The notes: a model not told the origin generated them from the sequence alone. Positions 9,913 through 22,989 are shown, counted from the first letter of the stretch. The stretch is 64,000 nt of DNA from Loxodes magnus (GCA_946699065.1 CAMPDV010002433.1:1-64000), one strand, 5' to 3'. Program-made: numbers and translations.

Positions 9913-12100
9913 ATGAATGGACTTATTAATTTCTTTGATATTTATCCAACGCTTATTAGTTTCTCATACAAAAGATAAAAAGGATTTCATTCACTCCTAG
10001 GAATTATTTTGTCCATCTTTACTTATATTCTCTTTATACTATCTTTCATAAATATGGGATAAGACATGATCCTCAAAACTAATCCAAGTATAATTACTTA
10101 AACAATTAAATAAGATAAACGCACTTGGTAATGAATCGGAAAAAATAATTACACTTTTGCTTTCGCATTCGCAAATACTACCAATAATATTATAGTTCCT
10201 CCTTCTTTCTTTACAATAGAAGTTGGATATACAATATCTAATTATTTGGGTACCTTTAGTGACACGATTCCTACGGTTTAATGCAACGAAAGTTTCTTCA
10301 AAGGTTTCGAAGATTAATTTCATAAATCTTTTGTAAATTATAAAATATCAACATGTTTTGATCTAAAGTCTTTTGAAATAGGAGGATGATGAACTGAAAC
10401 CAACATGAGTACCATATGAATACAAATTTCAACGTGTAAAAACGAAACAGATTCAGAAATAATATGTGCTCCAATAGAATAAATTGAGTAACTGATTGCA
10501 AAAAAACTATTTTTAAGTATTTACTTCTCTGATAAAATAGTTGATGTCACTAATTACGAAAATCCAATAAAAGCCATACTTAACACGTATTATTGATCTC
10601 TAGATTTATATCAGCCTAAATATACTTCTATTTTATTCAAACCTTTAGAAATAATAACAGATGATGGATTTTTACTGGAGAACTAATAAACAATTAAAGA
10701 TGTCTTAATTGAAAAAACCTAAGTAGAGACTATTTCAAATTAAAATTTACAAGTTCCTTTTATCTTTTTTCTTGAAATGTTTTCTTCTGATAACATACTT
10801 TAATATAAGAGAAGATATAAAAAGGTTCAAGATGTAGCTTCTTAAATAGGAGGTGTGCTTAACATAATAATACTTTTAAGTTAAATTATTGTAATAATAT
10901 ACTCTAAATATGCTTTCACATATAACTTTATAAATGACATCTTTGAATTCGAAGATCTCTAAGAAAACATAGATTAAACCTTAAAAGCAAAAAATCCTCT
11001 AAATAAAAATACAAAAAAGCACCAAACTTAAATCAATAATAGTGAGAAAGAATCTAAGAGTTATTCTAAAGTAGTTTAAATCTCTTAAAAAGAGTAAGAT
11101 TGGAAAAAGGAACGCAAAAAGGAAACTAAAAGTAAATTATCTTAAATTTCTTCTGAAAATAATTAAAATTAATTTATAAAAGAAGAATAAAATGACATTT
11201 AAGAATAAGAAATTGGAATTCGGGAATTCATTAATAATTATTTGAGAAATAAGTAAATTTAGGCTATTGAGTCTAAGAGTGACTTAATTGACAAGATTTA
11301 AACTGTTAGTAATATGAAAAGTTAAAATTAAAGTCCTATAAACGAAGTAAAACCAAAAAACTAAAATAAATCAAACTAAAAATCTATTTAATGTTAAAAA
11401 TTTATTTCTTAACAAGAAATGGAAAATCTTTCAACTACTTTAAGGGAAAATAATCTTTAAGATAAAGAAGAACATATTCAGGAATCTTAAGATAAAGAAA
11501 ATATTGATTCTTCTAAGAATATAGAACCTTTATAAACATCTAAGAGTTAAATAAAACTTCGCATGTCTAGTGAATAAAAGAGTTAATACTTTTAATAAAA
11601 AGTAAAAAAGGAAGATTATTTTAAAATTAACTTTTTCTAATTCTACTTTTACAAATTTCTTAATCTTTTCAAAAAGAACTAACTTTTATTTTTAAATAAA
11701 AACCAGAAAAAGCTTTTACTCTTAGAAAAAGCTAATGATACAATTCAAGATTATTTATAAGCTGATTTTTTTAGTAAAAAAGTTGATAGAACTTGAGAAA
11801 CTGAAAACTATAATCTTCAATGAAGATTAGTTAACAGTTTTTAATTATATTTCTAAACCTAAAATAAAACTAGGTGAGATAAAATCGTAAGATAACTTCG
11901 CATTTACGCTGACTCCTTCAATAGATTTAAAGAAAAACTTTAAATTCGAGAATAGTTAAGTTTACAAGGAACTAGATAAAGTAATAAAGTTTTGTAGTGA
12001 AGTACTTAATAACGAAAGAGAAGATCCAAGAGACTTGAAGTTATTTAATTTAATAGACGAATAGATTCTGAAGTATGTGGAATCGGAGAGAAGATAATGA
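9913..12100 (+). pseudogene. Two-pass membrane protein, copy A (right end of repeat unit 1), one frameshift
   Basis: This has the same layout as copy E: MNGLINFFDIYPTLI, helix 1, the GGWW pair at 10381-10392 encoded TGATGA, helix 2, a Gln/Lys-rich region and a C terminus reaching EERR-like residues before TGA (12098-12100). The span is 2188 nt, one more than a multiple of three. At about 11766-11772 there is a run of seven T where copies C and D have six. This single extra base would throw the last ~110 codons out of frame. It is inverted relative to copy E, 7.6 kb away start to start. Confidence 0.68.
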
Positions 12101-12284
12101 TTTAATACAATTTAAATTAAACATTAAAAATATATTTCTAAAAATAATTTTTTTAAAGTTCTTATAAACACCTCCAATTGATTTTTTACTGATTAAATGA
12201 AAAAGAAGTGCGAAATTTTCTTAAATTAGATGCTAAAATACGGAATTTTTATTTTCTAACTTTATAGTTTTGATTATATAAAAA
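12101..12284. repeat. 3' flank shared by membrane gene copies A and E
   Basis: 12110-12232 is nearly the exact reverse complement of 1-130, including CACCTCCAATTGATTTTTTA and the block ending AAATTAGATGC. The inverted repeat of unit 1 therefore extends beyond the genes. The match to copy E runs to the window edge, so its true end is not visible. Confidence 0.7.
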
Positions 12285-12840
12285 ATGGATTAAACCACTT
12301 CTAAAGGAAAACATTAAACAGCCTTAAAACTGAATTACTAAAAGTAGATATAACTGCTCTCGAAGAATCAAATCCTAAAATCTTAAGGCTTGGAATTGAA
12401 TAAAAAATTAGGACTTTATTATAAACAGCAGTGAAGACAAAATTTAACTAATATAAAAGGAATTGGCGATAAATTAGAAACCTAAGAGGTAAAGGTAAAA
12501 CAAATAGAAGAGAGACTTAGCTAGTTTACCTTATATACACAATCAATAATTTAACAAAATTGTAGTAATGAAAACCCTAAGGATAATTAGTAATAGTAAA
12601 AACCAGTTTACACATATAAGCAGAGAAATATTTTAATATGTTGGATTCTAAAAGAGGAAAGGACATCTGGTATGAGAACGCTAATAGCTTAAAAAAAGAT
12701 AATAGAAAAGTTTTATCTAAAAATAATTCTAAAAATGATAATGATTATAGAAGAAAACTGCATTATGAAATGGAATTACATGATTCAATTACAGAAGCAA
12801 ATAAAATAATAATAAAGAAAATGATAAAATGAGTTATCAT
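12285..12840 (+). other. Possible Gln-rich ORF, unrecognised
   Basis: From ATG at 12285 the frame gives MDQTTSKGKHQTALKLNYQK, then KGIGDKLETQEVKVKQIEERL. Near 12630 the better-looking frame changes to MLDSKRGKDIWYENANSL, continuing to about 12830. The base composition is higher in GC than the flanks, which suggests coding. No homologue lies in the window, and in a code with no obligatory stop an open frame is weak evidence. Confidence 0.25.
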
Positions 12841-14630
12841 GATATAAAGTTATGTAAGCTTAAACAACAAAAATGAATAAAAAAAAAAAACTAAAAACAA
12901 GTTATTATAAAAAACTTGCAAGATTTAAAATTAAATAAGCTGTTATAAGCAATTTATCACAATCAAGAAGAGATTAAAGAAGTAAAAATACTTTTGAGCT
13001 GAAGAAAGTTATTTTAAATAATTTGAATATAAACTAAAGCATTTAAAGAAGAAAATAATTACCAAAGTCTATGCTTTCTTTATCTGATACTACTAATAAA
13101 TTAGAATAATAGAGCATGAATAATATTAATATCAATTAAAATAATTTGCCATAATTTTTTTATTTAAAATGTAATAGTTTTAAAAAATTTCAACTTAGCA
13201 ATCAGAAAATTTCAATTAAGAAATATTAGTAAAAGTTAAATATTGTTATTATCTCAAATTAAGAAGATTATATTAAAACCATGCTAAACTTCGATCTTTT
13301 TGATTTGCTTGTGAATTTCTTTAAATAAATTTTTTTAAATATTTGTTTAAAAAATGACTGATAGAAATCATAGAATTAAAAATATTTAAATTAAAAAAGA
13401 AATTATTTCTCTAACTATATTCTTGTTTATATTTTATAAAAGTTGGTTACTTTTGTTTCTACTGTCTAAATCATTAAAATTATTAAATTGTATGAAAACA
13501 TTAGAATTAAAAATATAAATAATTTAATACGATAAAAGACATTATTTTTAATAACGATATAAGATAGTTAATCAATTTCATTATTTATTTAACCTAGTGA
13601 TTTTTTTTTATAATTTGCATAGTTGATTTATTCAATTGCTGGATAACTAATATTAACTTCTACATCTTTATATTCAAACAATTATCATTTAAAATTATTT
13701 TACTTGCTTATTTGAATTTTTCTCAATTTTTAATATTATATTTTATTCCTTTTTAGTGATATTTTTTTACTTTTAATGTAAAATAATATTTTTTAATTAA
13801 CTTTGATCATTTATTCTAATTTCTTTTTAATACTTCCAGTTATCATTTAAAATTACAATTTATTTCAATATAATTTGCTGCTAAATTTTTAAATTTATAG
13901 TTATCATTTATTATCTTTTTTCTTTAAATTAATTTATCTTAATTTATATTTTCTTTGTAGTTTACAGGAAATTGATCGTTATATAATTGATTATCTGTAA
14001 GTTGTGTTTTGTTTTCTTCCTCTTTTGAAAGAAAAATATAATTTCAGTATATTTTGTTCCATTTTTTCAATTATAAATGAAATGATTCAACTTAAATTAT
14101 ATTATTTTATTTAAACTTTCTTTTGTTTTTTATACTTAAATATATCTTATAATATGCTGATCTAAAATAAAGTAATGTTCATTCTCAAAGATTTAATTGT
14201 AAAATATTAGAATTTTTATTATTATGTTAAGTAAAATCTGAATCTTCTTTCAGTTTCAAATCTTAAATGAATGTAATCTCTTATAATGACAACTTATACA
14301 AATAGATTCAATAGTATAGTAAATCTTTGCTTTATTAGTTAAAACAAAAAGCTAAATTTTTATCCTCTTGTCTCTTTACCTTTCTTATTTCTATATAGCA
14401 AATTATTCCATTTTGTAATAACAAACTATAACTACTTTACATCAATAAAAGTTAAAAGTTACTTTTAATTTAGCTAATTTATGTTTAAAGGTTTATTAGA
14501 TGCATATTTAAAATAAACTTCAATTCTACTTTTATTTAGTTTTTTAGATAATTAATTAAACTAAATAGAATTTAGAAGTGAATGACAATCTCTCTGCTAT
14601 TATATGATCTCTATTTTTTATACCTATCTT
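12841..14630. other. AT-rich intergenic, nothing identified
   Basis: Mostly long A and T runs with no repeated family member or motif that I can support. A short Lys/Gln-rich stretch at 12900-13130 may be the tail of the preceding possible ORF. Confidence 0.4.
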
Positions 14631-14632
14631 TT

Positions 14633-15506
14633 GCTAATTATTATGGCAATATTAATTAAAAAAGGGAAGATAAACATTAATCGTGCAATATGGGAATATA
14701 GAGTATACGTAGAAGACAGAGAAAGAATTAAATGATGGCAACATTACAGTATTTAAAGACATGATTTGATGAAATTTAGCAGGATTATCCAACTACCTGA
14801 GAAACAATAAAAATAGAAAAAAAGAAATTTGCTTCATATTTAGAATAAGAACGAGATGTAATTTTAGCTAGGATTGCTTAAAATAAGTCACCTAGTTGGG
14901 GCAAGCCAATGTTTTTTCTGCAATTATGCTAGAACAAATGAAAGACATATAATGGAAAAATGTTCAGAATACAAAGAAGGAAGATATATATGTATCTGAA
15001 TCTAAAAGCAATAAGAGTAGAGAAATAAAGAAAAAAAAATGATATAATATGAGGTACTGCCAATTTTGAGAAATTAATTGGAAAATAAGAAGAGTAAAAA
15101 CAATCTAAAGCTGACTTGATAGTTAAAGATTATACCAAATATATACTAGAAAAGGAAAAGGGGACACAAAAAAATTAAAATGTAATGAAAAAAAGAAATA
15201 GAAAAATAATATAGAGTAGAAAAGGATATTTTTTATGAGTTTATAAAAGATTATTAAGAAGAAAATAATTAAAAACGAAAATTAGCAAGATATATAGAGA
15301 AAATAAAGAAATTTACAATAAAAAACTAATAGAGTGTGGATTATTAGAAGACGGAAGAGCAAAAGATAATATAGAGGAAAATGACGAAAATATGTAATTA
15401 CAAAGAAAATAATTCTATTACCTGAAAAAATACTTTAAAAAATTGGACATATATCGAAGTATGAAAAGAACTACGTACCACAAGGTGTTACACGCTCTAT
15501 AATAAA
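14633..15506 (+). mobile_element. 5'-truncated LINE 3' end, same family as 28.6-33.2 kb
   Basis: From about 14633 to CACGCTCTATAATAAA this matches the 3' end of the complete LINE at 28620-29480 (minus). The protein frame gives the C-terminal zinc motif CFFCNYARTNERHIMEKC, then SEYKEGRYICI and a Lys/Gln-rich tail. The complete copy at 29.2 kb has Tyr in place of the last Cys, so this fragment keeps the better motif. The abrupt 5' end is typical of LINE insertions. Confidence 0.7.
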
Positions 15507-16108
15507 ATTTATTTATTTATTGCAAAATTTGTGAAATTTGTACTAAGATATAAAGCACAATGGATAAAAAATAACTTTAATACTAAATTTCTAATATAAA
15601 AGTTAATTTAAAATATATTATACTACTATTATTTATCTCTCAACAAGCATATGCTAGCATTATTAATTTATTAAATTATTTGTCTATATAAATTATTTTT
15701 AATGAGAGTTATTATATTTTTTATTTAAATAACTGTCTTAATTTTTCAAACTCTCTTAGATATTAAAATTAAGAGTCTATTTACATAAATAAATTTTTAA
15801 ACCAATTGTCTTTACTATTTTTTAATTAAGTTTTGTTTCATTCTTTTTATAGCTATTTTTTATCTAAATTATTTAATATAAATTAAAATTATTGCTTGAT
15901 AAATAGAAGTTTAAATTAGTTCATTCATATTATAAATTTATACCTGAAGTATAATAAGATTAAAATTATTATTTATTGTTAATAGAATTCCTCCAAAGAA
16001 GCAATAGACCTCTATCATCTAATACCTGAAAAATAAGAACAATAATCTAACTTAATTAAATAAAAATTCTAATAAGATAAAGGAGAATAATAATAATAAT
16101 ATATTAAT
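15507..16108. other. AT-rich, nothing identified
   Basis: I see no repeat match or motif, apart from a short ATA/AAT run at 16088-16105 next to the palindrome at 16109. Confidence 0.4.
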
Positions 16109-16118
16109 GTGACGTCAC
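16109..16118. promoter_or_regulatory. GTGACGTCAC palindrome at a gag-like element end
   Basis: This perfect 10-bp palindrome includes the TGA that would end the gag-like frame on the minus strand. The same palindrome and the next ~25 bp recur at 21625. It probably marks the 3' end of a retroposon family rather than a regulatory site; CRE-like use is only a possibility. Confidence 0.4.
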
Positions 16119-16600
16119 CTTTATTTGGTTTACCACGAATTAGAGTTTTTAGAGGTTAGTATTAATCAATAGGTTTCGATTTCGTTTTCTTCTGGATCAT
16201 AAATTCTTATAAATTGCTTGTTTTTTCCTTTTTTTAAGCCTGGTAATAAATGCCATATTGTGGTTTCTCAAATTTTCTCATATATCCATAATTTTTGGAG
16301 TTTCTTAATAAGACTAGAATCTTTTTTCTAATTCAGATTTCTGTTTGGTGGGCAATAATTCTTAAATAAATTTTAAATTCCTCTTTCTGTTTTTTACTAT
16401 TATTTTTCCTTAAGTCTATCACACATATTTACCTAATGGCCAAATTTTTTGCAGAATCAACATAATATTTTTATTTTCTAATATTAGAAGTATAAGGAAT
16501 TATTTTGCTCTTTTAACATAGTATCCAATCGTTAGTTAAGGTTAACATACTCCAGTAAACTGATACTCTGGTCCAAATTTTATCTTAAATACCATTTGAT
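16119..16600 (-). CDS. Gag-like protein C terminus with CCHC knuckle
   Basis: On the minus strand one frame runs KILCWFCKKFGHQVNMC (knuckle at 16421-16462, spacing C-x2-C-x4-H-x4-C), with Trp encoded by TGA at 16457-16459. It continues through NYCPPNRN and LKKGKNKQFIRIYDPEENE to a TGA inside the palindrome. Upstream, GPEYQFTGVC near 16560 may belong in another frame. The knuckle matches the type seen in retroelement gag/ORF1 proteins, which bind element RNA. The N-terminal part is not identified, so this is a fragment or a frameshifted gene. Confidence 0.55.
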
Positions 16601-18140
16601 TAGATTAATCTACCTTTCCATCTCCTAGGAAATAGTCTATTAGTTAATAACTTGATTAGTATTCTGATAATTTCTTTTGCATTGAATAATATAAAATATA
16701 CAATAAGAATTAAAATAATGAGGATTAAAATTTGAGCAATTATAAAAGAAACTAGATTAATTAATATAAAATCTAAATCTTTATCTATAGAGAAAGCCAA
16801 TCATTATATTTAATATCAAATAGGATTAAAACTAGAAGAAATTTATTAATAATCAATAAAATTCCTCAAATTTTTTAATTTTCTTAATTCTATTATTAAA
16901 TAAAAGACTGTAGGAAAACCAAAATTTCTAATAGGAAATTATTTAAAAACCATCGGATAGCAAGGATGTATACCTATGGAAATAGAGAAAAACGAAGTAT
17001 AACAAGGTTTAAGAAGAAAAATCTGTTACTAATTATGCTAAAAGTAACATCATTACAAAAGGTGTTAAAGAAATAAACAATTTATAACAAAAAAAGTAGG
17101 TAACTTTGAATGATTTATTTGCAATATGACCAACAAAAACCGGATTAATTTATAAGAAGAAGTTCTACAATTCAAGATTAGATTTATCAAAAATAGTTTT
17201 TTCAAGCGATAGGACTGCATTCAATAAAATAATATTCGAAAGAATTATAGCGGACAAATTAAATCCTGCTCAATCCTTTAGTTTAGGAAAATGTAGATAC
17301 AAGATTTGGTGGTTTTTAAGGCTCACTCCAGAAAATATAAACTTAATTTTATTTATTTAGCTAGAAAATATTTTAATTAAACTATTATAAAAAAGAAAAT
17401 GTACAAATTATGAATCATTTTGATATTAAACAATTTATAACTAACAACTAAAAAAAATAACAAGGATATTATTAATCGATATCAAAGGTTCAACATAGTA
17501 AATTTATAAACGCAAAAATATTTTTTATTGAAAATACCTCAATAGAATACTTTGCTAAATAAATAGAAAATATAAGAAATAGCAATAAAATATTAAATCT
17601 AAAAATCTTAACTTCAAGCAAATGTAAAATATTAAATAACATTTAAAATTCTTATTATAAAAGTAAAAGATAAATTTAGTAAATTACAAATAAGCTAATT
17701 AGTTTTAAACTTAATTAAAAATTGTAGTCGAAGAAAATTATAGTATTATAAAACTATTGTATTTTAACTTTTATCAAGTCTGAAAAATTTTTAATGAGAT
17801 TAAAAGAGATAAAAATAGATAATAATAATCTTCATAAAAAATAAAAAATAATTAGAGAATTTATAAATGAAAGCCTTATAGAAATTAAAATTAAATAATT
17901 GGTAAAGAATATTAATTCTTATTTGCAAAATCCTATAAATAAATAATATAAAGCTTAAACTTATTAAATATTTCCAAATACTAAAAATTATCATATAATT
18001 AGTTATAAATTTATTGTGATAAAAGCTTATTTACTTACATCTATTAAATAGTTATTAATTTTAAATTTTTAGTTTTAGAAAACTATAAAATTTATATGTG
18101 ATAAGTAAGACTAATTATGGTATAATTATTTATATTATGT
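16601..18140. other. Unassigned region
   Basis: 16600-16800 is hydrophobic in one minus frame, but this also follows from AT-rich DNA. 17150-17350 is GC-richer than its surroundings and may be decayed coding sequence, but I recognise nothing in it. 17380-18140 is AT-rich. Confidence 0.3.
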
Positions 18141-18144
18141 TCAT

Positions 18145-18700
18145 AAATCATCTAAGCAATACAAGGAAATTTTTGTACAGAAACTGAGATTTTATACATT
18201 TAAAGCTTCATTTAAAGCAAAGATAAATAGTTATTTAATGATTAATGAGATATGAATAAATATATAAATTATTAATTAAAGAAGTTTATAGGAATATTTA
18301 CTTTGTTAAATAGGTTTAAAAATTACATTTTTTATTATTAAGTAATAAAATTACATAAAACTAGAATCTTTTAAGATTAATTAAATAGTTATAATATATA
18401 AACTATATATATCATAATTTTCATTTGCTTATTTAATTCAATTTTCGATAATTCAAATTTAATAACTATTCTTTAATAAATTTTAGATTTCATTAAAAAA
18501 TTTCTTATTGTAAGGATTAAAAAATTCATTTTGGTATAAAATTATAAAAATTATAGCATTCATTTAAATCACTTGAACATTGCGGTTCTTCCTTTTTAAT
18601 TTTTTCATATTAATTATTTAAGATAAAATTAAATTAAATTTTAACAGCAAAGTAATTTAATATACTGAAGAATTAATTTCCACGAAAAAATTATAAATAT
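18145..18700 (+). repeat. Detached internal fragment of the large repeat unit
   Basis: CTTATTGTAAGGATTAAAAA (about 18502-18521) and the ~180 bp after it match 6690-6880 and, in reverse, 34020-34240. The ~350 bp before it match 34240-34560 in reverse. No unit gene is attached, so this is a remnant of a fourth copy or an end fragment. The sequence diverges after about 18700. Confidence 0.5.
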
Positions 18701-18999
18701 CCAAAATTAAAGAAACACAAATTAAAAGGAAAAAGGATATGTATATTAATTTTAGAAAATGTAATCTATATAGATTCATTAGTAAATGATCGAATCTATA
18801 ATAAAGATATTTCCTTTTTTATTTAAATAAAATCCTATTTTAATATTAATTCTTCACTAGTTTTTATAACTAAATGTGAATATTAAGTATTTTAATATCT
18901 GTTTAATGCAGATATATTAAATATAGATGAAATAATATTGTAATTTTATAATTTTTTTGAATATTTGAATTAGTAGAATCACAAATAAAAATAGCATAA

Positions 19000-19385
19000 C
19001 ATAGTTAAGATTCTTTTCCTCAGAAATATTTGAAGATAAAAATATTAGAAATAATTATATAGCTTCTAGAAATATGGACTATGAAATATAAATACGAAGC
19101 ATGTACTAATTTAAGCTTTAACTGTAGAAGAGTTTATAAAACTTTCAATTACTCATCTTGCAAAATGTATGAGTATGATATAAGTAAAAAATAGACTAAT
19201 TTGAAAAAGATTTAGAGAAAATTATTAATAAGGAACTTAAATAAATGTAAATGATTTAATTATCTCTAGGAGAATTTTTTAAAATAGATTAATTTTTATA
19301 ATCAACGTAAACGTGAAAAAAGTAGATTGAACGATGAGAGAAGAATGGATATTTTGTATAAAAAAAAAATACTTTCTAAGTGGAA
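19000..19385 (+). pseudogene. Broken N-terminal copy of the kelch-type gene
   Basis: This is homologous to the start of the gene at 57403 (minus). NIVKILFLR with a Gln-rich continuation matches the same N terminus. KMYEYDISKKQTNL matches TMYEYDIKQKRTNL, and INFYNQRKREKSRLNDERRM matches the segment LTFYNLQKCDESKLSDERGM. At least one frameshift lies between the blocks, near 19100. The similarity stops at about 19385, before a GC-richer repeat, so the second half of the gene is missing. Confidence 0.6.
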
Positions 19386-19387
19386 TT

Positions 19388-19560
19388 AGTAGGCCTCAGT
19401 TAAACATTTGTACTGCTAGTGATAACCATCGAGCAAGTTAGGTATATCTCTTCCGAACTTGTCCTCTCTTCTCCGTAGTGGCATCTAGTGCAAGATTACT
19501 TGCAATGCAGTATACAACGCACCAGATTACCTACTAGTTCTTCCGACCAGGGCCGACATC
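19388..19560. repeat. GC-richer repeat, partner at 49.59-49.77 kb
   Basis: This island of near-balanced base composition shares AATGCAGTaTACAaCGCACCA-type sequence and adjacent blocks with 49700-49745. It interrupts the homology of the kelch-like fragment. It does not read as a protein I recognise. A structured RNA or SINE-like unit is possible; it is not a tRNA, 5S or large rRNA that I can identify. Confidence 0.35.
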
Positions 19561-20800
19561 ATATTTTATATATAAAATAAAATAAATATATTCATATATA
19601 TTACGTGAAAAGTGAATGGAACTGATCGAAGAATAAGTTGATACAGAAAAAGAAATAGGGAAAACATAACAAAATGGTATCTTTTTAAGCTTTTCTGTAA
19701 AGTATTAAAATTCTTTGATTTGGAGTAAATAAAATAAAGGTATATCACTTGATTATATTATTTTATGTTATAAATATTATTTTTACTATAAAAATAATTA
19801 TGAAAAAAATGTTAGAAATGTTTTGATTAAATTGAGAAAAATATTTAAATTTATTAGCATTTAATTATTTCAAGAAAAATAAAGTTTTACAATGAAAATG
19901 ATTTAATTTAAATATTCTGACTATTATATAATACATATTTTGATTATATCTACAAAATAAAAGTAATTATTTTAATATTTATTTTTTTATTTTAATTAAA
20001 GTAAAAAATGCTAATTTAAAATTATTTTAATCAAATAAAAAATTAAACAAAGTAGTTAAAAATATTTAAATTATAGATTTAATTTTTTAAATATTGTTAA
20101 TTTTGTTAAGAGATTGCTTTTAAGAATTAAAACAGAATTTAAAAGATAAAATTATGATTAAATTTATATTTAGCTAAAAATTTAAATAATTCTATTGTAA
20201 AATATTAGAAACAAGTAAATAAAAAAGCATATGCAAAAACTATATGAAAAGCAAAATCTAATTACTCCAAATACTATTTCTTTCTCTTGCCTTATTATGT
20301 CTATTAAAGTTTATAATTTATTTATTTACTTAAAATTATAATTTTCTAGCCTACCATTTTTTAGTCAAAATTCAAACTAATATAAAAGTTTATAATATAA
20401 ATAAATTATTATTTTACTAATCATTTCAAATATATATTAATATTAAAGAGCTAGAATTAAGCTCAATTTATTATTATTTTTTTACATATTTAAGAGCTTA
20501 ATTTTGAAACCCAACCTATAAAAAAGTACTTTTACGGTGGAATATGCTAATTAAATTATTTATCTAATAAAATGCCAAAATAGAATTTAAAAAGGCTAAA
20601 TTGTGTAGTAATTGCTTGATTCAAAACCAAAGATAATTTTATATATATTTATCAATAAAGATTCTTGATTAAAGAATAGATATTTACTAAAAATTCTTAT
20701 ATCTTTCGATTTTTGCAAAATCTTAAGCACATATAATTTACAGTTATGGAGCTACTGATTTAATATACGAATGATAACAATATAATTCTTCTACTCCATA
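19561..20800. other. AT-rich, nothing identified
   Basis: No repeat match or motif that I can support. Confidence 0.4.
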
Positions 20801-20809
20801 CAAAATAAA

Positions 20810-21340
20810 CAGAAGAAAGAAGTAAAAATTGTGCTTTAGTTCTTATAATTTTGAGAAATTTGAAGGTTTGGAATTTCCAGCATTAAATCATACTAAACTT
20901 AACAAAGAATACAGGAAAAAATAATTTCCATCTTTATGTTGTACACTTAATCTTATAACTTTTAATATTATTTTTATACGTATCAATATCCAGTGGAAAA
21001 CGTGCTCTGTCCATGCAGAAGTAAAAATTCATTTAAGCAGATCTTCGAATGTGTCTAATATTTGGACTCATTTAGAAATATTTCTGATAAATTTAATGGA
21101 AAAATTAAAATCTTATGATAAACTCTACATAATCTAACAGCTCAATTTTAAAAATAAACAGACTCAGACCTTTTAAATAAAATTATTTTACAAAATAATT
21201 AAATTTGATGGAAAAAACTCAAATTAATAATTCAAACTTAAAGAAGAACAACAAGAAAGTACAAGAAGCAACAGAGAAGAGTTGGAATATGAAAGAAAAT
21301 ACTTGAACTTTACAAAAATAATTAGAATGGACTATCTGAT
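20810..21340 (+). other. Possible decayed coding region with a weak BED-finger look
   Basis: This segment is higher in GC than its neighbours. One plus frame reads EKFEGLEFPALNHTKLNKEY and, after about 100 nt, CSVHAEVKIHLSRSSNVSNI followed by WTHLE. The Cys/His spacing with SSNV...HL faintly resembles a BED zinc finger of hAT-type transposases, but the second Cys is missing. It ends in a short Lys/Glu-rich stretch from an ATG near 21208. This is weak evidence. Confidence 0.2.
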
Positions 21341-21624
21341 TTATATCAGTAACTTCATTTCATTAACATTTTTATTAAAATGGTTTCTTCTTATTAAAAG
21401 TTTAGTTAAATGAATAGTATAATTAATTTTCAAATTTATAAAAGATATTACATTAAATAAATTAAAATATTAAAAATATTTATATTTATTTAGTTAAATT
21501 TACATCATAAATACTTAAAATCAATTAAAAAAAGAAATTGGATTTATTAAGTTTCTAAATTTAAAAGTTAAATTTAAAATAAATTAAAATTCTTATTACA
21601 TAGCTCAACATAGCATAATCTATT

Positions 21625-22345
21625 GTGACGTCACTTTTACTTGGTATATCACGTATTAGTTTATAAAAATTCTTGCAAATAATCTTAAAACTTATTGAAA
21701 TCACACATTTGTTCTTTAGATAAGTATTCTTGAATAAAATATAACTGGCTGTTAATCTATTCTAACTTTGCTGTTTATATTTTTTCAATTTTAATCCTTT
21801 TTAAACATTTATTTGGCTCTTCTTTTGAGTATCTACTATTTGCTAGGTTAATTAGTCTCCATCAATATTTTTTATATATAAATTACCTTTATTTACAAAA
21901 AATCTTGGTTAGGTTTTATATATCAAAGAAATACTAGTAGTTTCTATAATTTTTCTATCTATTAATCTATTTTTGCTATTTCTTAATTTGCTTCTTATTT
22001 TTGAATTATATTAGAAGTTCTTGACTAAATTTTTGCTGTTTTACTTATTATAACTAATTATATAATTCAACATGCTAATTAAAGCCAACTCTATGATAAT
22101 TTTCTTTTAGTTTTTGAGGAAATAATTTTTTATGTATACCTTTATTTTGCCTTATTTAAAATTTATTCTTTAAAATTTTATACTATTAAATCTATTTATC
22201 TCCTTAAGTTTTTCCTTAATAAAAATATTAATTGCTTAAATAAAAGTTTCCTCTGATATATAAACTATCTCAATTATACTATTTGCTACTTTTATTGTCT
22301 CCTTTTTAAAAATAGTTTATTCATTCAATAATTCAATAATTTTTT
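21625..22345 (-). pseudogene. Second gag-like element end, decayed
   Basis: This begins at its 3' end with the palindrome GTGACGTCAC (21625-21634) and then the same ~25 bp as at 16119. The minus strand upstream codes a Lys/Glu-rich helix (KEEPNKCLKRIKIEK and YLSKEQMCDFNKF). I find no intact CCHC knuckle. It is related to the 16.1 kb element by its end, so it is probably another member of that family. Confidence 0.4.
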
Positions 22346-22401
22346 TCCTCCTGATATTATTCACTTTAAGGGCTAAAATTAAAAAAGATAACCATAAATT
22401 A

Positions 22402-22989
22402 ATGGAAATGATCTTAAAAGAAAAAGAAGACATTGAATAAATATGATAAGCTAGAGAAGGGATCTATAAGTCTTCTGAAGCATTAAAAGAATTAGTAAAG
22501 TTAATTAAACGATAAAATTATAAAAGTTAAGGAATAAGAAATAATAAATATAAAAAGTAATAAATTCCTAAAGTGAATTTCTTTTAAAATCTAATAAGAG
22601 ATTTAAAAAATAGAAAACGAACTAATCTTTAAATCATTTCACTTTACACAAAATTCAAGAAATCTTGCTGCACTGTAAATATAGAAAGTATTTAAATGGT
22701 AGCACAGTAAATTTCAAGATTTGGAGTGATAAAGTTGGATCAAAGTAAGAAATACAGTTTCAAGAATTAAAAAATAAATGTTGAAAAAAGCTTAAAGTCA
22801 AGCTTAAACAATATATTGCAATAAAAAAGACAGAATTAATAAAATGAAACAAGATTAGATTTAAATTTTTGTAATTAAGAAGTTGTAGTAGCAAAAATGG
22901 AGTATGTAACAGTTAGGAACAGATTTCGTAATCACTCAACATTTTAACTTTTTTAATTACTAACCAAAAATATATCTGTTAGGATGTGA
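22402..22989 (+). CDS. Unrecognised 195-aa ORF
   Basis: From an ATG (22402) one frame stays plausible to TGA (22987-22989). It begins MEMILKEKEDIEQIWQAREG, with a Lys/Gln-rich middle and KKSCCTVNIESIQMV, and ends with VAKMEYVTVRNRFRNHSTF. The composition is more balanced than the flanks. It has one internal TGA (read as Trp in EQIWQ). Nothing in the window is homologous and I do not recognise the family. It could be a host gene or a retroelement ORF1. Confidence 0.35.

Noticed and set aside
19388-19560. Fragment of rRNA or 5S RNA
   Set aside because: GC-richer and ends in a string seen in large rRNA antisense (GCCGACATC), but the rest does not match rRNA as I know it.
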